DNA of 64,000 nt from Variovorax sp. TBS-050B (lineage in GTDB: Bacteria > Pseudomonadota > Gammaproteobacteria > Burkholderiales > Burkholderiaceae_C): positions 3,075,001 to 3,139,000 of the forward strand of contig NZ_JARXYR010000002.1 of NCBI RefSeq assembly GCF_029893635.1. The letters run 5' to 3'. This document shows positions 17,466-26,101 of the stretch, piece by piece. The position numbers and the translations under genes are program-made. Numbering within the stretch: the stretch's first letter is position 1; each line of letters opens with the position of its first letter. The notes under the pieces were generated by a model that searched no databases, was not told where the DNA came from, and saw nothing but the letters and a program-made list of their open reading frames with translations.

Positions 17466-18215
17466 ATGATCAAGAACGTCCACGGCAACACGGTCGACCG
17501 CATCGGCAGCGACATCGTCGCGGGCCGCTATGCGCCCGGCGCGTCGATTCCGCCGGAGCCGCTGCTGTGCGAGGAACTGGGCGTGAGCCGCACCGTGGTG
17601 CGCGAGTCGATCAAGTCGCTGATCGCCAAGGGACTGGTCACCAGCGGGCCGAAGGTGGGCACGCGCGTGCAGCCGCCGGACCAGTGGAACTGGTTCGACG
17701 CCGACGTGATCGTGTGGCAGACGCAGGCGGGCCTCTCGGCCGAGTTCCTGCGCGACCTGCAGGACCTGCGCCGCGTGGTCGAGCCGGCGGCCGTGGGGCT
17801 GGCCGCCACGCGTGCCACGGCCGAAGACATCGCCGAGATGGAAGACGCCTACGCAGGCATGAAGCGCGCGATCGAGTTCGGCGGCGACTACATCACGCCC
17901 GACCTGCGCTTCCACCAGGGGCTGATCCGCTCCAGCCACAACCGCATGCTGGTGCAGATGAGCCGGGCCCTGGGCGCGCTGCTGCGCACCAGCTTCGAGA
18001 TCTCGACCAGCCGCAAGAACGGGCCCGCGACGTCACTGCCGCTGCATCGCGCCGTGCTCGACGCCGTGATCGCGCGCGATTCGACCGGTGCCGAGAAGGC
18101 GGTGCTGGTGCTGATCGACGGCGCGCGCGACGACATCGAGCAGGTGCTGGCCTCGCGCAGGAAGCTGCCGCGCATCAGCCTGCCGGCCACGCGGCTCAAG
18201 GCGCTTCCGCTCTGA
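17466..18215 (+). CDS. GntR family regulator, FadR/FCD type (DgoR-like)
   Basis: Transcription factor of 249 residues. An N-terminal winged helix (residues about 8-70; PEPLLCEELGVSRTVVRESI is the recognition region) is followed by an all-helical FCD ligand-binding domain with metal/ligand positions in DLRFHQGLIRSSHNRM and LHRAVLDAVIARD. It resembles DgoR, which represses galactonate genes until the acid or its product binds. It lies head-to-head with the dehydratase-dgoKA arm and just upstream of the TRAP genes, so it should govern both. The RBS is weak. Confidence 0.9.
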   Translation: MIKNVHGNTVDRIGSDIVAGRYAPGASIPPEPLLCEELGVSRTVVRESIKSLIAKGLVTSGPKVGTRVQPPDQWNWFDADVIVWQTQAGLSAEFLRDLQDLRRVVEPAAVGLAATRATAEDIAEMEDAYAGMKRAIEFGGDYITPDLRFHQGLIRSSHNRMLVQMSRALGALLRTSFEISTSRKNGPATSLPLHRAVLDAVIARDSTGAEKAVLVLIDGARDDIEQVLASRRKLPRISLPATRLKALPL

Positions 18216-18257
18216 GCGCGGCCGCCTCGAATCCATAACAACACTTAGGAGATGGTG

Positions 18258-18803
18258 ATGAAGAGAGCAATCGACGGGTTCTTCCGCGTGCTGGAATTCC
18301 TCGTGGTCGTGTGCATGGTGGCGATGGTCGTCATGGTGTTCGGCAACGTGGTGCTGCGCTACGGCTTCAATTCGGGTATTTCGGTCTCCGACGAGATGTC
18401 GCGCTACTGCTTTATCTGGCTCACCTACATCGGCGCCATGGTGGCCATGCGCGAAGGCGCGCACCTGGGCGTGGACACGATGATCAAGCACCTGCCGCGC
18501 ACGGGCAAGAAGGTCTGCTTCTTCCTGAGCCAGTCGCTGATGCTGTTCTGCAACGTGCTCTTCTTCATGGGCACCTACGAGATGCACGAGCTGCAGGTCA
18601 CCAACGTCTCGCCCGTGGTCGGCATCTCGATGATCTGGATCTACGGCATCGGCTACGTGGTGGCGGTGGTGATGGGCATCTTCAACATCGACAAGCTGTG
18701 GCGGCTCTTCACGGGCAGGGTGCCCGACCAGGAACTGATCCAGGTCATGGAATCCGAAGAGCAGGTGCTCGAGGTGGCCGCGCACGGGAAGGTGGCCCAA
18801 TGA
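18258..18803 (+). CDS. TRAP transporter small membrane subunit (DctQ type)
   Basis: Four-helix inner-membrane protein of 181 residues that anchors the TRAP complex. LEFLVVVCMVAMVVMVFGNVV, a conserved VSDEMSRYCFIWLTYIGAM and MREGAHLGVD are the family signature. I chose ATG 18258 over ATG 18252 because AGGAG (18247-18251) directly abuts 18252 but lies 6 nt from 18258. It overlaps the DctM gene by 4 bp (ATGA). Together with DctM and DctP it imports a carboxylate, here most likely the sugar acid degraded by the neighbouring enzymes. Confidence 0.9.
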   Translation: MKRAIDGFFRVLEFLVVVCMVAMVVMVFGNVVLRYGFNSGISVSDEMSRYCFIWLTYIGAMVAMREGAHLGVDTMIKHLPRTGKKVCFFLSQSLMLFCNVLFFMGTYEMHELQVTNVSPVVGISMIWIYGIGYVVAVVMGIFNIDKLWRLFTGRVPDQELIQVMESEEQVLEVAAHGKVAQ

Positions 18804-20101
18804 CCGTCACGATCTTCGTCGTCTCGCTGCTCGGTGCCATGGCGCTGGGCATTCCGATCGCCTACTCGCTGCTGGTGTGCGGCGTCGCGCTGATGGCGTG
18901 GCTCGCGGGCACCGGCGGCCTGCCGGCCTTCGACAGCCAGATCATCGCGCAGCGCTTCGTCGACGGCGCCGACAACTTCCCGCTGCTCGCAGTGCCATTC
19001 TTCCTGCTGGCGGGCGAGTTCATGAACGCGGGCGGGCTGAGCCGGCGCATCGTGAACCTGGCGATGGCATGGGTCGGCCACTACCGCGGCGGCATGGGCT
19101 ACGTGGCGGTGCTGGCCGCGATCATCATGGCCTCGCTGTCGGGTTCGGCCGTGGCCGACACCGCGGCGCTCGCCGCGCTGCTCATTCCGATGATGAAGGC
19201 CGCCGGCTACCAGGTGAACCGCTCGGCCGGCCTGATCGCCGCGGGCGGCATCATCGCGCCCGTCATTCCGCCGTCGATCGGCCTCATCGTGTTCGGCGTG
19301 GCCGGCAACGTGTCGATCACCAAGCTGTTCCTCGCGGGCATCGTGCCGGGCGTCCTGATGGGCCTCGCTGTGGGCGTCGCCTGGTGGCTCGTGGCCAAGA
19401 AGGAGAACGTCAAGTCCTCGCCGCGCGTGCCCTGGGGCGAGCGGCTCAAGGTCACGGCGCAGGGCGGTCTGGCGCTGGCGCTGCCGGTCATCATCATCGG
19501 CGGCATGAAGTTCGGCATCTTCACGCCGACCGAAGCGGCCGTGGTGGCCGCGGTCTATTCGCTGCTGGTCGGGCTCTTCGTCTACGGCGAGCTGAAAGTG
19601 CGGGACCTCTACCGCCTCACGCTCGCGGCCGGCAAGACCACGGCGGTGGTGATGTTCCTCGTGGCGGCCGCGATGGTCAGCGCCTGGCTGATCACCGTGG
19701 CGAACATCCCGGCCGAGGTGGTGTCGCTGCTCGAGCCCTTCCTCGACAACAAGATCCTGCTGATGTTCGTGATGATGGTGCTGATCGTCATCGTGGGCAC
19801 GGCGCTCGACTTCACGCCCACGGTGCTGATCCTCACGCCGGTGCTGATGCCCGTGGTGCTCAAGGCCGGCATCGATCCGGTGTACTTCGGCGTGCTGTTC
19901 ATCATGAACAACGCGATCGGCCTGATCACGCCGCCCGTGGGCACGGTGCTCAACGTGGTGAGCGGCGTGGCGCGCATCTCGATGGACGATGCGTTCAAGG
20001 GCGTGATGCCCTTCTTCATCGCCCACCTGGTGGTGCTGTTCGCGCTGGTGTTCTTCCCGCAGCTCGTGACCGTTCCGCTCCAGTGGTGGATGGGGCGGTA
20101 A
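18800..20101 (+). CDS. TRAP transporter large permease (DctM type)
   Basis: Inner-membrane permease of 433 residues with about twelve hydrophobic segments. GIPIAYSLLVCGVALM, FPLLAVPFFLLAGEFMNAGG, ASLSGSAVADTAALAALLIP and PPSIGLIVFGV are diagnostic of DctM. It uses the sodium gradient to move the ligand handed over by the periplasmic receptor. Start ATG 18800 overlaps the DctQ stop. The receptor gene follows 54 bp downstream, completing a Q-M-P order. Confidence 0.94.
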   Translation: MTVTIFVVSLLGAMALGIPIAYSLLVCGVALMAWLAGTGGLPAFDSQIIAQRFVDGADNFPLLAVPFFLLAGEFMNAGGLSRRIVNLAMAWVGHYRGGMGYVAVLAAIIMASLSGSAVADTAALAALLIPMMKAAGYQVNRSAGLIAAGGIIAPVIPPSIGLIVFGVAGNVSITKLFLAGIVPGVLMGLAVGVAWWLVAKKENVKSSPRVPWGERLKVTAQGGLALALPVIIIGGMKFGIFTPTEAAVVAAVYSLLVGLFVYGELKVRDLYRLTLAAGKTTAVVMFLVAAAMVSAWLITVANIPAEVVSLLEPFLDNKILLMFVMMVLIVIVGTALDFTPTVLILTPVLMPVVLKAGIDPVYFGVLFIMNNAIGLITPPVGTVLNVVSGVARISMDDAFKGVMPFFIAHLVVLFALVFFPQLVTVPLQWWMGR

Positions 20102-20155
20102 TTTTTCCCCGGTCAGTTTTTCAATCAACCAACCTCGCAATCGAAGGAGACAAGC

Positions 20156-21166
20156 ATGTTGTTTCGCAGAACCCTGATGACCGCCGCCCTCGTGGCCGGC
20201 GGCCTGCTGGCATCGACCGGCGCGCTCGCGCAGTTCGCCGAGCGCACGATCAAGTTCACCAACGGCGTGAACGAGGACCACCCGGTGGGCGTGGGCGTGA
20301 AGAAGATGCAGGAGGTGCTCGCCGCCAAGACCGGCGGCAAGATGAAGATCGTGGCCTTCTGGGGCGGCGCCGCGGGCGGCGACCTGCCGGCCACGCAGGC
20401 GCTGCGCGCGGGCACGCAGGAGATGGTGTGCACCTCCAGCTCGCCGCTCGTGGGCATCGTGAAGGAACTCGGCGCCTTCGACCTGCCGTTCCTCTTCGCC
20501 AACGAGAAGGAAGCCGACGCGGTGCTCGACGGCCCCGCGGGCGAGTACTTCAACAAGAAGCTCGAAGCCGCCGGCCTCGTGAACCTGGCGTACTGGGAGA
20601 ACGGCTTCCGCAACCTCACCAACAGCAAGAAACCGGTCGCGAAGGCCGAGGACTTCGAAGGCGTGAAGCTGCGCGTGATGCAGAACAACATCTTCCTCGA
20701 CTCATTCAAGACGCTGGGCGCCAATGCGGTGCCGATGGCCTTCGGCGAGGTGTTCACCGCGCTCGAGACCCGCACCATCGACGGCCAGGAGAACCCCTTC
20801 GTGACCATCGAGACCTCGAAGTTCAGCGAAGTGCAGAAGTACCTGAGCGTCACGCGCCATGCGTACACGCCGTTCCTGATCCTCTACAGCAAGAAGCTCT
20901 GGGACCAGCTCAACCCGCAGGAGCAGGCCGTGCTGCGCGAGGCCGCGAAGGAGGGCCAGAAGGTCCAGCGCGAAGCCAACCGCGCGCTCAACGAGAAGTC
21001 GCTCGCCAACCTGCGCAAGACCATGACGGTCAACGAGGTCTCGGCCGCCGAGCAGAAGCGCATGCTCGAGAAGGTCAAGCCGGTGTACGACAAGAACGTG
21101 CCGACCATCGGCGCGGAAGCCGTGGGCGTGGTGACCGAAGCGCTGAAGAAGGCCCGCGGAGGCTGA
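20156..21166 (+). CDS. TRAP transporter periplasmic receptor (DctP type)
   Basis: Periplasmic solute-binding protein of 336 residues. Signal peptide MLFRRTLMTAALVAGGLLA with a cut near ALA|QF. The mature chain has IKFTNGVNEDHPVGVGVKKM, the carboxylate-binding arginine region FEGVKLRVMQN, and TALETRTIDGQENPF, all standard for DctP receptors of sugar acids. A strong AAGGAG precedes ATG 20156. Context argues for an aldonate or aldarate ligand. A hairpin with a T tract lies between it and the downstream dehydratase, which could lower expression of the latter. Confidence 0.93.
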   Translation: MLFRRTLMTAALVAGGLLASTGALAQFAERTIKFTNGVNEDHPVGVGVKKMQEVLAAKTGGKMKIVAFWGGAAGGDLPATQALRAGTQEMVCTSSSPLVGIVKELGAFDLPFLFANEKEADAVLDGPAGEYFNKKLEAAGLVNLAYWENGFRNLTNSKKPVAKAEDFEGVKLRVMQNNIFLDSFKTLGANAVPMAFGEVFTALETRTIDGQENPFVTIETSKFSEVQKYLSVTRHAYTPFLILYSKKLWDQLNPQEQAVLREAAKEGQKVQREANRALNEKSLANLRKTMTVNEVSAAEQKRMLEKVKPVYDKNVPTIGAEAVGVVTEALKKARGG

Positions 21167-21197
21167 CGAGGCCCCGGCATGCGCTGAGCCTTTGCAG

Positions 21198-21237
21198 GAG
21201 CCGCGCGGCGCGAGCCGCCGCGGCTCTTTTTCTTTTC
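21198..21237 (+). terminator. rho-independent terminator or attenuator after the TRAP receptor gene
   Basis: GAGCCGCG-CGGC pairs with GCCGCCGCGGCTC (one bulge), followed immediately by TTTTTCTTTT. It lies between the receptor stop and the enolase-family dehydratase start on the same strand, so it probably ends most transcription after dctP and lets a fraction through. Confidence 0.75.
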
Positions 21238-21249
21238 CGGAATCCTTTC

Positions 21250-22446
21250 ATGAAAATCACCCAAGTCGAAACCATACGGCTCGGCGAGTTTCCCAACATC
21301 CTCTGGGTCCGCCTGCACACCGACGAAGGCCTGGTCGGCCTCGGCGAGACCTTCATGGGCGCCGAGGCGGTCGAGGCCTACCTGCACGAATGGGCCGCGC
21401 AGAAGCTGCTCGGCGCCGATCCGCTGCAGATCGAGGCGCGCAACCGCGACATCACGGGCTATCTCGGATGGCGCGGATCTGGCGTGGAGACGCGTGGCAA
21501 CTCGGCCGTCGACATCGCGCTGTGGGACCTGTTCGGCAAGGCCGCGAACATGCCGGTGCACACCGCGCTCGGCGGCAAGAGCCGCGACGCGATCCGCATC
21601 TACAACACCTGTGCCGGCTACCAGTACATCCGCAGCGCCGCCAACCAGACCAGTTCCAACTGGGGGCTCGCGAACAACAACGGCCCCTACGAGGACCTGC
21701 AGGGCTTCCTGCACCATGCCGACGAGCTGGCCGAGTCGCTGCTCTCCGAAGGCATCACGGCGATGAAGATCTGGCCATTCGATCCCGCGGCCGAGAAGAG
21801 CCACGGCCAGTACATCAGCAACGCCGACCTCGACACGGCCCTCGAACCCTTCCGCAAGATCCGCAAGGCCGTGGGCGGCAGGATGGACATCATGGTCGAG
21901 TTCCACAGCCTCTGGCGGCTGCCGATGGCGCAGAAGATCGCGCGTGCGCTCCAGGAGTTCGACACCTTCTGGCACGAGGACGCGATCCGCATGGACAGCC
22001 TCGACCTGCTCAAGCAGTATGCGAAGGACTGCCAGGCGCTCGTCTGCGCGAGCGAGACGCTGAGCTACAAGTGGGGCTTCAAGGACTACCTGCAGACCGG
22101 CGTCGCCGGCGTCGCGATGCTCGACCTGAGCTGGTGCGGCGGCCTGACCGAGGCGCGCAAGATCGCCGCCATGGCCGACGCCTGGCAGCTGCCCGTGGCA
22201 CCGCACGACTGCACCGGCCCGGTGGTCTGGGCCGCGTCCACCCACCTGAGCCTGCATGCGCCCAATGCGCTGATCCAGGAGAGCGTGCGCGCCTTCTTCA
22301 CCGGCTGGTACAAGGAGCTGGTCACCGAACTGCCGAAGGTGGAGAACGGCATGATCAGCCTCAACGACAAGCCCGGCCTGGGGCTCGAGCTGCTGCCCGA
22401 CCTGCACAAGCGGGCGGATGCGATGGTGCGTGTTTCCAAGGTCTGA
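21250..22446 (+). CDS. mandelate racemase/muconate lactonizing family sugar-acid dehydratase
   Basis: Enolase-superfamily enzyme of 398 residues. Capping domain MKITQVETIRL and GLGETFMGAEA; the barrel carries a general-base lysine K173 (MKIWPFD), likely Mg ligands E217 (MVEFH), E243 (WHEDAIR) and E269 (CASETLS), and the His-Asp dyad D292/H319 (LDLSWCGG, APHDCTG). This arrangement fits acid-sugar dehydratases. The family is broad (galactonate, arabinonate, rhamnonate and others) and I cannot name the substrate. It is co-directional with the TRAP genes and gives the locus a second, structurally unrelated dehydratase. Confidence 0.88.
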   Translation: MKITQVETIRLGEFPNILWVRLHTDEGLVGLGETFMGAEAVEAYLHEWAAQKLLGADPLQIEARNRDITGYLGWRGSGVETRGNSAVDIALWDLFGKAANMPVHTALGGKSRDAIRIYNTCAGYQYIRSAANQTSSNWGLANNNGPYEDLQGFLHHADELAESLLSEGITAMKIWPFDPAAEKSHGQYISNADLDTALEPFRKIRKAVGGRMDIMVEFHSLWRLPMAQKIARALQEFDTFWHEDAIRMDSLDLLKQYAKDCQALVCASETLSYKWGFKDYLQTGVAGVAMLDLSWCGGLTEARKIAAMADAWQLPVAPHDCTGPVVWAASTHLSLHAPNALIQESVRAFFTGWYKELVTELPKVENGMISLNDKPGLGLELLPDLHKRADAMVRVSKV

Positions 22447-22455
22447 AAGTTGGAG

Positions 22456-22579
22456 CGGACAGCCGGACGCAGAAGTCGAAAAAATCTCGCAGAAGCCGCA
22501 AAGGAACGATCAGAAAAGAACCAGTTTTGCTTCTGCGACTTCTGCGCGCTTTTGTCTCTCTTCTGCGTTCGGCTGCCCG
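22456..22579. repeat. long inverted-repeat element, copy A (convergent spacer)
   Basis: Outer arms 22456-22475 (CGGACAGCCGGACGCAGAAG) and 22560-22579 (reverse complement CGGGCAGCCGAACGCAGAAG) match at 18 of 20 positions. Inside, CGCAGAAG recurs at 22468 and 22488, and its complement at 22530, 22539 and 22560. The element fills the spacer between two convergent genes almost exactly and resembles 56576-56695. It would form a long hairpin in RNA from either strand, so a bidirectional terminator or 3' stabiliser is likely. Confidence 0.75.
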
Positions 22580-22588
22580 ATCCCGCAT

Positions 22589-23602
22589 TCAGTCCGTCCG
22601 CAGCCGCAGCAGCGCCCGCACGAAGCCGTGGTCCGAGCGTGACCGGTCGCGGCCTTCGTGCAGGTGGTCGTTGAAGTAGTCGACCCGGCGCACGTCGCCC
22701 AGGCTGTTGCGGCTCGTCGCCACGAACTCCTCGCTCACGAAGATCTGATCGAGCACGGCCGGGAACCCCTGGTGGATGTGCGAATAGGCCACATCCTTCT
22801 TGAGCGCCGACTCGCCCTGCATCTCGTAGGCGTTGAACAGCGCCACGTCGCGCGCGGCCTTGTCGTAGGCCACCTCCGAAGTCGCCGCCACCAGCTGCGT
22901 GGTGACGCTGTGCGGATCGTCGTTGAAGTCGCCCATCACCACCAGCGGATCGCGGGTGCGTTCGAGCAGGTCGATCACGATGCAGCGCAGCGCGGCCGCC
23001 TCGGCGCCGCGCATCAGCAGCGAGCGCAGCGACGCCATCACGCCGACCTTGCGGTCGTCGCGGTCCTCGAGCGGCCGGCCCTCTGCATCGAGCAGGAACT
23101 TCGGCCGCTTGGACTTGAGATGCACCGTCAGCACATGCACCTGCTGCCCGTGCTTCATGCGCACCGTGACGAGGAACGGCGGCCGCTCGAAGCGCGCGTG
23201 CACCCCGAGGCCCGGCACCTCGACCGCAAAGCCGGGCGGAAAGTCCACGAAGGACTGCGCATGCTCGACGTGCAGCCGCGTCGCGATGCCGACCCGCGGC
23301 GTGCCCTGCGCGCCCGCGAGCGGCGGCGTGTTCTCCGCGCCCGGCACCGAGACGAAGTCGTAGCGCAGACCGCTGCGCGCGATCGCGGCCTTGAGCGCGC
23401 TTTCGTCCCAGACCTCCTGCACCGCGAGCACGTCGGCATTCAGCGCGCGGAAGCGCTCGCCGGTCCACTCGACCTTGCGCTCGTAGTCGCGCGCGTCGTA
23501 GGGGTCCTGGTTCTCGTAGTACACGCGGTGCGGGTTGGCGAGGTTCAGCAGGTTGCAGGTGGCGACGAAGAGGGTGGCGTAGTTGGGCGGGATATAGGGC
23601 AT
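22589..23602 (-). CDS. endonuclease/exonuclease/phosphatase family protein
   Basis: DNase I-like fold hydrolase of 337 residues. Metal and catalytic positions: NLLNLANP near the N-terminus, ADVLAVQEVWDE (glutamate ligand), LTVHLKSKRP (histidine), VVMGDFNDDPHS (the Asp-Asn pair) and a C-terminal RSRSDHGFV with the Asp-His pair. Substrate may be nucleic acid, a phosphoester or a lipid head group. No signal peptide, so cytosolic. ATG 23602 gives MPYIPPNYATLFVATCN; the upstream extension is intergenic. Ends next to the long inverted repeat. Confidence 0.85.
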   Translation of the reverse strand: MPYIPPNYATLFVATCNLLNLANPHRVYYENQDPYDARDYERKVEWTGERFRALNADVLAVQEVWDESALKAAIARSGLRYDFVSVPGAENTPPLAGAQGTPRVGIATRLHVEHAQSFVDFPPGFAVEVPGLGVHARFERPPFLVTVRMKHGQQVHVLTVHLKSKRPKFLLDAEGRPLEDRDDRKVGVMASLRSLLMRGAEAAALRCIVIDLLERTRDPLVVMGDFNDDPHSVTTQLVAATSEVAYDKAARDVALFNAYEMQGESALKKDVAYSHIHQGFPAVLDQIFVSEEFVATSRNSLGDVRRVDYFNDHLHEGRDRSRSDHGFVRALLRLRTD

Positions 23603-23705
23603 GGGGCGGATTGTGGCCGGGCCCGTCCGGGCGCGGACGGAAACACGATCTGCGCAGATTTGTGCCGCAGCTGACAAAACGGCTCGGAAATGTGTTGGAT
23701 TTGCG

Positions 23706-23724
23706 CGTGTCTCGATGGGACACG
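23706..23724. promoter_or_regulatory. inverted repeat upstream of the BamE-like lipoprotein gene
   Basis: CGTGTCTCGATGGGACACG has 8-bp arms with one mismatch around GAT. It lies 58 bp upstream of ATG 23782 in a 179-bp divergent spacer. It may be an operator or a short hairpin; no protein can be named. Confidence 0.4.
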
Positions 23725-23781
23725 TGCAGTCGTGAAAGGAGAATCCAGCATCGAATTCTTTTGCCGATGGGAGGAAATCTG

Positions 23782-24213
23782 ATGAAGTTTCGATCGACCT
23801 GCGCGGTGCTGCTCGCGGCCGCCCTGCTCGCGGCCTGCCAGTCCGCCCCGCTGTACGAGCCCGGGCGGCGCGCGCTGATCGCGGCCGAAGAGGACGAGGA
23901 ACGCACCGAGGTCGGCCAGCCGGTGCCGGGCACCGCGTTCGCCAAGCTCCGGCCGAGCATGAGCTACGCCGAGGTGATCCGCATCGCGGGCAAGCCGAAC
24001 GCCGAGACGGTCAGGAACACCGGCAAGGCCTGGATCCCGACCTACAACGGAACCGACCGCTGGCGCCACTACCTCGCCTACAAGGGCCAGGGCGTGCTGG
24101 TCTTCGCGGGCGCCGCAGGCGGCGAGATCGCCGAGATCTCGCGCACCCGGGCCTACACGCCCGACGTGCTGATCCAGATCGTGCACAACCCGGCTGACAG
24201 CGGGAAGCTCTGA
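23782..24213 (+). CDS. small lipoprotein, SmpA/BamE-like
   Basis: Predicted outer-membrane or inner-membrane lipoprotein of 143 residues. Signal peptide MKFRSTCAVLLAAALL ends in the lipobox LLAAC with the acylated cysteine near residue 18. The mature part has LRPSMSYAEVIRIAGKPNAE, the helix-turn-helix pattern of the BamE/SmpA fold, then a strand-rich region around WRHYLAYKGQGVLVF. True BamE is usually beside fur; this copy stands alone, so it is probably a paralogue of unknown role. Strong GGGAGG upstream of ATG 23782; terminator downstream. Confidence 0.8.
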   Translation: MKFRSTCAVLLAAALLAACQSAPLYEPGRRALIAAEEDEERTEVGQPVPGTAFAKLRPSMSYAEVIRIAGKPNAETVRNTGKAWIPTYNGTDRWRHYLAYKGQGVLVFAGAAGGEIAEISRTRAYTPDVLIQIVHNPADSGKL

Positions 24214-24263
24214 AGCGCGCCGCCGCAGCGCTGACTCGCGAAGAGGCCGCGGCTAAAAAGAAC

Positions 24264-24290
24264 AAAGGGCACCGAGGTGCCCTTTTGTTT
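24264..24290. terminator. bidirectional rho-independent terminator
   Basis: AAAGGGCACC-GA-GGTGCCCTTT is a perfect stem (GGGCACC/GGTGCCC plus A-T pairs) followed by TTTTGTTTT on the plus strand and preceded by AAAAAGAACAAA, giving a T-rich tail on the minus strand. It separates the lipoprotein gene from the convergent RNA helicase gene and can serve both. Confidence 0.88.
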
Positions 24291-24325
24291 TATGGCCAGC
24301 GCGGACGGTTCGTCCGCACTTGACT

Positions 24326-26101
24326 TCAGCGACCGAACGAACGACCGCCGCCGCCCGAGCGGCCGCCGCCGCCATAGCCACCGCCGCCACCACCCGAGCG
24401 GCCACCGCCACCCGAGCGATTGCCGCCGTAGCCACCGCCGCCCGAACGGCCGCCGCGTCCGCGGCCGCCGCCCATGTGGTCGACGCTGGTGCGCAGCGGA
24501 TCGGGCTGGCCTGCGCCGCCCGCGACCGCTTCGGCGCGCAGATGCGCCACCTGGTTGGCCTGCGTCGGGCTGTGGCTGTTGCCGTGGTGGCGCGGCTGGC
24601 GCTCCTCGTGCGGCAGGTGGCCCTGCGGCGCATGCTGATGCGGTGCGTGGTGCGGCGTGCGGGCCGGACCCTGCGGACCGCGGCCCTGGGCCGGGCGCGG
24701 GCCCTGGCCGCGCGGACCCTGGCCCTGTGCCTGACCGCCTGCGTTGGCATTGCGGCCTTGCTGGCCGCCGCCCCCGCGGCGCTGGCCACCGCCATTGCCG
24801 CCGCCACCCTGGCCGGCCTTGTTCTCGCGCATGCGCTGCAGCATCTCGGTGCGCGCGGCCTTCGCGGCCGCCTGCATCACTTCGCGGCTCGGCGGACGAC
24901 CGGCACCGCCCCAGATCGTCTGGCGACCCATGGCGATTGGTTCGGCGCGCTCGCCTTCTTCAGGACCGAAGCCTTCGATGAACTGCACGGGGATCGTCTG
25001 CTTGGTGAAGCGCTCGATCTCCTGCATGAAGCCTTCCTCGTCCATGCAGACGAAGCTCACGGCCTCGCCGCTCGAGCCGGCGCGGCCGGTGCGGCCGATG
25101 CGGTGCACGTAGTCTTCGCTGACGTTGGGGATCTCGTAGTTCACCACGTGCGGCAGCTCGTCGATGTCGATGCCGCGGGCCGCGATGTCGGTGGCCACGA
25201 GCGCGCGGATCTCGCCGCTCTTGAAGCCGGCCAGCGCCTGCGTGCGCGCGCTCTGGCTCTTGTTGCCGTGCAGCGCCATCGCCTCGATGCCGTTCTTGGT
25301 CAGGAACTCGGCCACGCTGTTGGCGCCGAACTTGGTGCGCGTGAACACGAGCACCTGGCTCCACTTGTTCTCGTTGATGATGTGCGCGAGCAGCGCCTTC
25401 TTCTTGCCGCGGCCCACCGGATGGATCACCTGCGTGATGCGCTGCACGGTGGTGTTGCGCGGCGTGACCTGGATGCTCTGCGGGTTCCTGAGCAGCGTGG
25501 CCGCGAGATCGCGGATCTCGTCGCTGAAGGTGGCCGAGAACAGCAGGCTCTGCTTTTCCCTGGGCACCAGCGCGAGGATCTTCTTCACGTCGTGGATGAA
25601 GCCCATGTCGAGCATGCGGTCGGCTTCGTCGAGGATCAGCATCTGGACCTGGCTCAGGTCGAGCATGCCTTGCTGCTGCAGGTCGAGCAGGCGGCCGGGC
25701 GTGGCCACGAGGATGTCGACGCCGCTCTTGAGCTTGCTGATCTGCGGGTTCATGCCGACGCCGCCGAAGATCACGGTCGAGCTCAGCTGCAGGTACTTGC
25801 CGTAGGTGCGCACCGATTCCTCGACCTGCGCCGCGAGTTCGCGCGTGGGCGTGAGCACGAGGGCGCGGACGCCGACGCCGCCGAACTTGTTGGTCGCGCG
25901 ACCGCCTTCGCTGAGCTTGTGCAGCATCGGCAGCGTGAAGGCGGCCGTCTTGCCGGTGCCGGTCTGGGCGCCGCCGAGCAGGTCGTGGCCCTCGAGCACC
26001 GCGGGGATCGCCTGCGCCTGGATGGGGGTGGGGGTGTCGTAACCGTGCTCGTGCACAGCCTTCAAGATGGCAGGGGCCAGCTTCAGTTCGTCAAAATTCA
26101 T
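24326..26101 (-). CDS. rhlE: DEAD-box ATP-dependent RNA helicase, RhlE-like
   Basis: Cytosolic RNA helicase of 591 residues for ribosome assembly and mRNA remodelling. Q-motif region [16 protein letters not shown], Walker A AQTGTGKT (residues 45-52), DEAD in [13 protein letters not shown] in LLFSATF, and [10 protein letters not shown] in the second RecA domain. The core ends near residue 400. It is followed by a ~190-residue basic, low-complexity tail: [13 protein letters not shown] and HAPQGHLPH stretches, then repeated [10 protein letters not shown] and GRSGG units, an RGG-like RNA-binding tail. ATG 26101 gives the RhlE start MNFDELKL. Long upstream leader. Confidence 0.93.
   Translation of the reverse strand: MNFDELKLAPAILKAVHEHGYDTPTPIQAQAIPAVLEGHDLLGGAQTGTGKTAAFTLPMLHKLSEGGRATNKFGGVGVRALVLTPTRELAAQVEESVRTYGKYLQLSSTVIFGGVGMNPQISKLKSGVDILVATPGRLLDLQQQGMLDLSQVQMLILDEADRMLDMGFIHDVKKILALVPREKQSLLFSATFSDEIRDLAATLLRNPQSIQVTPRNTTVQRITQVIHPVGRGKKKALLAHIINENKWSQVLVFTRTKFGANSVAEFLTKNGIEAMALHGNKSQSARTQALAGFKSGEIRALVATDIAARGIDIDELPHVVNYEIPNVSEDYVHRIGRTGRAGSSGEAVSFVCMDEEGFMQEIERFTKQTIPVQFIEGFGPEEGERAEPIAMGRQTIWGGAGRPPSREVMQAAAKAARTEMLQRMRENKAGQGGGGNGGGQRRGGGGQQGRNANAGGQAQGQGPRGQGPRPAQGRGPQGPARTPHHAPHQHAPQGHLPHEERQPRHHGNSHSPTQANQVAHLRAEAVAGGAGQPDPLRTSVDHMGGGRGRGGRSGGGGYGGNRSGGGGRSGGGGGGYGGGGRSGGGGRSFGR

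Noticed and set aside
15571..17469. 632-residue open frame on the plus strand opposite the IlvD/Edd dehydratase
   Set aside because: Mirror frame of a well-defined Fe-S dehydratase gene; Val/His/Ala-rich antisense composition and no start signal.
18252..18257. ATG 18252 as start of the DctQ gene
   Set aside because: AGGAG directly abuts it with no spacing; ATG 18258 has the proper 6-nt distance.
18653..20281. 542-residue minus-strand frame opposite the TRAP permease
   Set aside because: Antisense shadow of DctM; extreme His/Arg/Asp content and no motif.
24330..24470. Tandem GC-rich repeat (CCGCCGCCC-like units) considered as a satellite or CRISPR-like array
   Set aside because: It is in frame and encodes the Gly-rich tail of RhlE; units are irregular and there are no spacers.
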